Assembly (NCBI RefSeq): GCF_020171655.1 | Contig: NZ_JAIVAC010000001.1 | Span: 186,001 to 250,000, forward strand | Origin: Exiguobacterium aestuarii | Lineage (GTDB): Bacteria > Bacillota > Bacilli > Exiguobacteriales > Exiguobacteriaceae | DNA length: 64,000 nucleotides | Reading direction: 5' to 3' | Part shown: positions 62,448 through 64,000 of the stretch, piece by piece | Position numbering within the stretch: position 1 is the stretch's first letter | Layout of the letters: every line of letters begins with the position of its first letter | The notes under the pieces: generated by a model | What the model was told of the DNA's origin: nothing | The model's input: only the letters and a program-made list of their open reading frames with translations | Database searches by the model: none | Made by a program: the position numbers and the translations under genes

Positions 62448-63221
62448 TTACACCGATTGGCGTTCGATGCGCTCAATCAATTCGTATGGACGTACTTTAT
62501 AGATGGCGTATGGCATATACACAGGATCGATCGCATCGAGGAAGCGCATCTGGAAGTGCTCCCGTTTGATATAGTCACCGACGTTACGCGAGTCGACTTT
62601 GTAGAATCCGACTTCCTGCGTTTCCCCGGCTTGTGGTCTGAGGTCACCGGATACATATTTCGCACGGAACGTGACGCAGAGGACGCGGGACGACACGTTT
62701 TGATAGATTCCCGTGATGCCTTCCACCTCGATTTTCACGCCTGTCTCTTCGTCCACTTCACGGTGGATGGCGTCGACGAGTGACTCATGCTCTTCCACCT
62801 GTCCGCCGGGCATTTCGAAGGAGTCGTTTCGATGCATGTTTTTGACGAGGAGGACCTCACCCGCTTCATTCGTGATATACGCTGTCACACAGACGATCGC
62901 ACGTGGTGGCGTATAGTGACCGGTCGGCATCATGAACTCTTCGCTCGACTTGATATACAGGTCTTTTCCGAGGCGGGCCCGCTGTTTCATGGCGTCCCGT
63001 CGTAACGTACTGCCGCGGTAATCCCGTTCGACTTGTTCATAGTGTTCACGGTCTCGGTACTCCCATAGTGCCATGACCTCCGACTTGTCTTCGGTCACCC
63101 AGCGTCCGACGAGTCGGGCGCCATGGGACGCTTGAATCGGATAGATGTATGTATGGAAGAAGTCGGTAAATTCTTGCAGACGTTCAGGTCGAATCGTATA
63201 CGTTTTACGGCGATGGAACAT
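62448..63221 (-). CDS. NIPSNAP-Nudix fusion protein
   Basis: This 257-residue protein combines two domains. Residues 1-95 resemble NIPSNAP proteins (RRKTYTIRPERLQEFTDFF, LVGRWVTEDKSEVMALWEY). Residues 105-235 form a Nudix hydrolase with a complete Nudix box at 140-162: Gly140, Glu146, then REVDEETGV. Nudix enzymes cleave nucleoside diphosphates linked to another group; the substrate is not visible. The NIPSNAP part may act in regulation or dimerisation. The ATG follows AAAGGAGG on the minus strand. It lies downstream of the DedA gene in the same direction, but a terminator separates them. Confidence 0.85.
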   Translation of the reverse strand: MFHRRKTYTIRPERLQEFTDFFHTYIYPIQASHGARLVGRWVTEDKSEVMALWEYRDREHYEQVERDYRGSTLRRDAMKQRARLGKDLYIKSSEEFMMPTGHYTPPRAIVCVTAYITNEAGEVLLVKNMHRNDSFEMPGGQVEEHESLVDAIHREVDEETGVKIEVEGITGIYQNVSSRVLCVTFRAKYVSGDLRPQAGETQEVGFYKVDSRNVGDYIKREHFQMRFLDAIDPVYMPYAIYKVRPYELIERIERQSV

Positions 63222-63320
63222 GGTGATTCCTCCTTTTTCGTTGTGCGGTGTCTTGTTTGTGTGACCGCGATTCGCTTACATGATTCTTATTCGACAGATG
63301 TGAGCGTTTCCCTTTCTGAC

Positions 63321-63356
63321 AAAAAAAGAATCAGCGCAAGTTACGCTGATTCTTTC
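63321..63356 (-). terminator. Terminator of the DedA family gene (minus strand)
   Basis: On the minus strand AAAGAATCAGCG-TAACTTG-CGCTGATTCTTT followed by TTTTG. The DedA stop codon lies in the loop. Confidence 0.9.
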
Positions 63357-63919
63357 ACATGTTTTGGTTGCTGACGAAGATGACGGACGACGAGGAAAAT
63401 TCCGATGGCTAGCGCCAGGAAGGGCAGGATGTCGTCCATGAAGTGGCCGATCATACGCCAGTTGTTGCCGAGCATCATTCCGACATGAATGAAGATGAAC
63501 GACCAGACGGCGAAAATGAAGGTCGTTACCGACAAGAACTTTCGGAAGGACAGGCGCATCACGCCGGCACTGACCGCGAAAAGCTGGCGCCAGAACAGGC
63601 TGAGGCAGACGATCCATGCCCCGTATTTCTCAAACCAGCGTTCGGCCCGCAGTTGTTTGTCTTGCCGAATCCGAAAATAACGATACAGTCTCAAGGCGAC
63701 GGGACGCCCGCCATATCGACCGATCCAGTAAAGACCGATCTGACTGAGCGTGAAGGAAACCCACGCCAGTAGGAACGTCAAGAAGAAAGACGCGTCATGC
63801 GAATCGACGAGAAAGCCGCCATATGCGAGAACGAGTTCGTTCGGGATGAATTGGATGAAGATGCCGAGAGGAATGCTGAAAACACCACATACGGCAAGCA
63901 TGTGCTCGAGGACGTTCAT
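63341..63919 (-). CDS. DedA family membrane protein
   Basis: This 192-residue protein has the DedA/VTT pattern: N-terminal re-entrant region with FIPNELVLAYGGFLV (the E of the family's acidic pair), SFTLSQIGLYWIGRYGG, the arginine-containing FEKYGAWIVCLSLFWRQLFAVSAGVMRLSFRKF and C-terminal helices. Family members act in undecaprenyl-phosphate or phospholipid flipping and membrane homeostasis. The ATG at 63919 has AAAGGAGGTC upstream; a GTG-type extension of six residues is unlikely. Confidence 0.88.
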   Translation of the reverse strand: MNVLEHMLAVCGVFSIPLGIFIQFIPNELVLAYGGFLVDSHDASFFLTFLLAWVSFTLSQIGLYWIGRYGGRPVALRLYRYFRIRQDKQLRAERWFEKYGAWIVCLSLFWRQLFAVSAGVMRLSFRKFLSVTTFIFAVWSFIFIHVGMMLGNNWRMIGHFMDDILPFLALAIGIFLVVRHLRQQPKHVKESA

Positions 63920-64000
63920 GACGAGACCTCCTTTCAAAGTGATTGCAGGAAACTTGTTCCATCCATCAGTATAACGGACATGACTGAAAAGAAAAAGAAG

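Overview
The window looks like the chromosome of a non-sporulating member of the Bacillales, most probably Exiguobacterium or a close relative (inference). Gene order follows the Bacillus subtilis backbone: uvrC-yslB-sdhCAB-ysmA-murI-rph-rdgB-ysnB; ysoA-tig-clpX-lonA-ysxC-hemACDBL-valS-folC-comC/pilD-maf-radC-mreBCD-minCD; and rplU-ysxB-rpmA-spo0B-obg. The sporulation-linked genes that interrupt this backbone in Bacillus (gerE, gerM, lonB, ysxE/spoVID, spoIIB, spoIVFA/FB) are missing at every expected position, and only a short Spo0B-like gene remains. By eye the GC content is about 50%, with clear AT-rich patches.

Layout. 1-1.6 kb: end of an Mrp Na+/H+ antiporter operon (mrpDEFG). 1.6-6 kb: a disulfide oxidoreductase, uvrC coupled to an aminoglycoside-nucleotidyltransferase-like gene, and yslB. 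6.1-9.9 kb: succinate dehydrogenase sdhCAB, with a sigma-A promoter and a downstream cre-like site, then a thioesterase. 9.9-13.1 kb: a lone ptsH, the murI-rph-rdgB-ysnB operon and tRNA-Arg(UCU). 13.2-20 kb: a protein quality-control block (ysoA, tig, clpX with a structured leader, lon, ysxC). 20-26.7 kb: an AI-2E family exporter, then hemACDBL, which makes heme precursors from glutamyl-tRNA. 26.7-29.7 kb: a T-box-controlled valS. 29.7-33.4 kb: an accessory stretch with two tandem paralogous lipoproteins, three tiny overlapping membrane-protein genes (two of only 58 codons), and selO. 33.5-34.8 kb: folC.

34.8-48.3 kb: a type IV pilus locus. It contains a secreted Ig-like protein, three divergent minor pilin genes (PilX-, PilW- and PilV-like), a degenerate VanW-like membrane protein with a small membrane partner, PilB, PilT, PilC, the major pilin, the prepilin peptidase PilD, a PilM-PilN fusion and PilO. 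In Bacillus this site holds only comC, so this is a large expansion of the competence-peptidase locus into a complete pilus machine with a retraction motor.

48.4-49.7 kb: maf and a short radC. 49.8-52.2 kb: a strongly AT-rich island encoding an exported C39-like cysteine peptidase and a small membrane protein on the minus strand. 52.2-58.2 kb: a small membrane protein, then shape and division genes mreBCD-minCD and an RNase E/G family gene. 58.2-61.1 kb: L21-Prp-L27 behind an L21 leader, spo0B-like and obg. 61.1-64 kb: a CorC/HlyC-type CBS protein, a NIPSNAP-Nudix fusion and a DedA-family protein.

No insertion sequences, CRISPR arrays, prophage genes or rRNA were seen. The least familiar parts are the pilus locus with its VanW-like and PilM-PilN proteins, the tiny-membrane-protein operon, the AT-rich C39 island, and the clpX leader.
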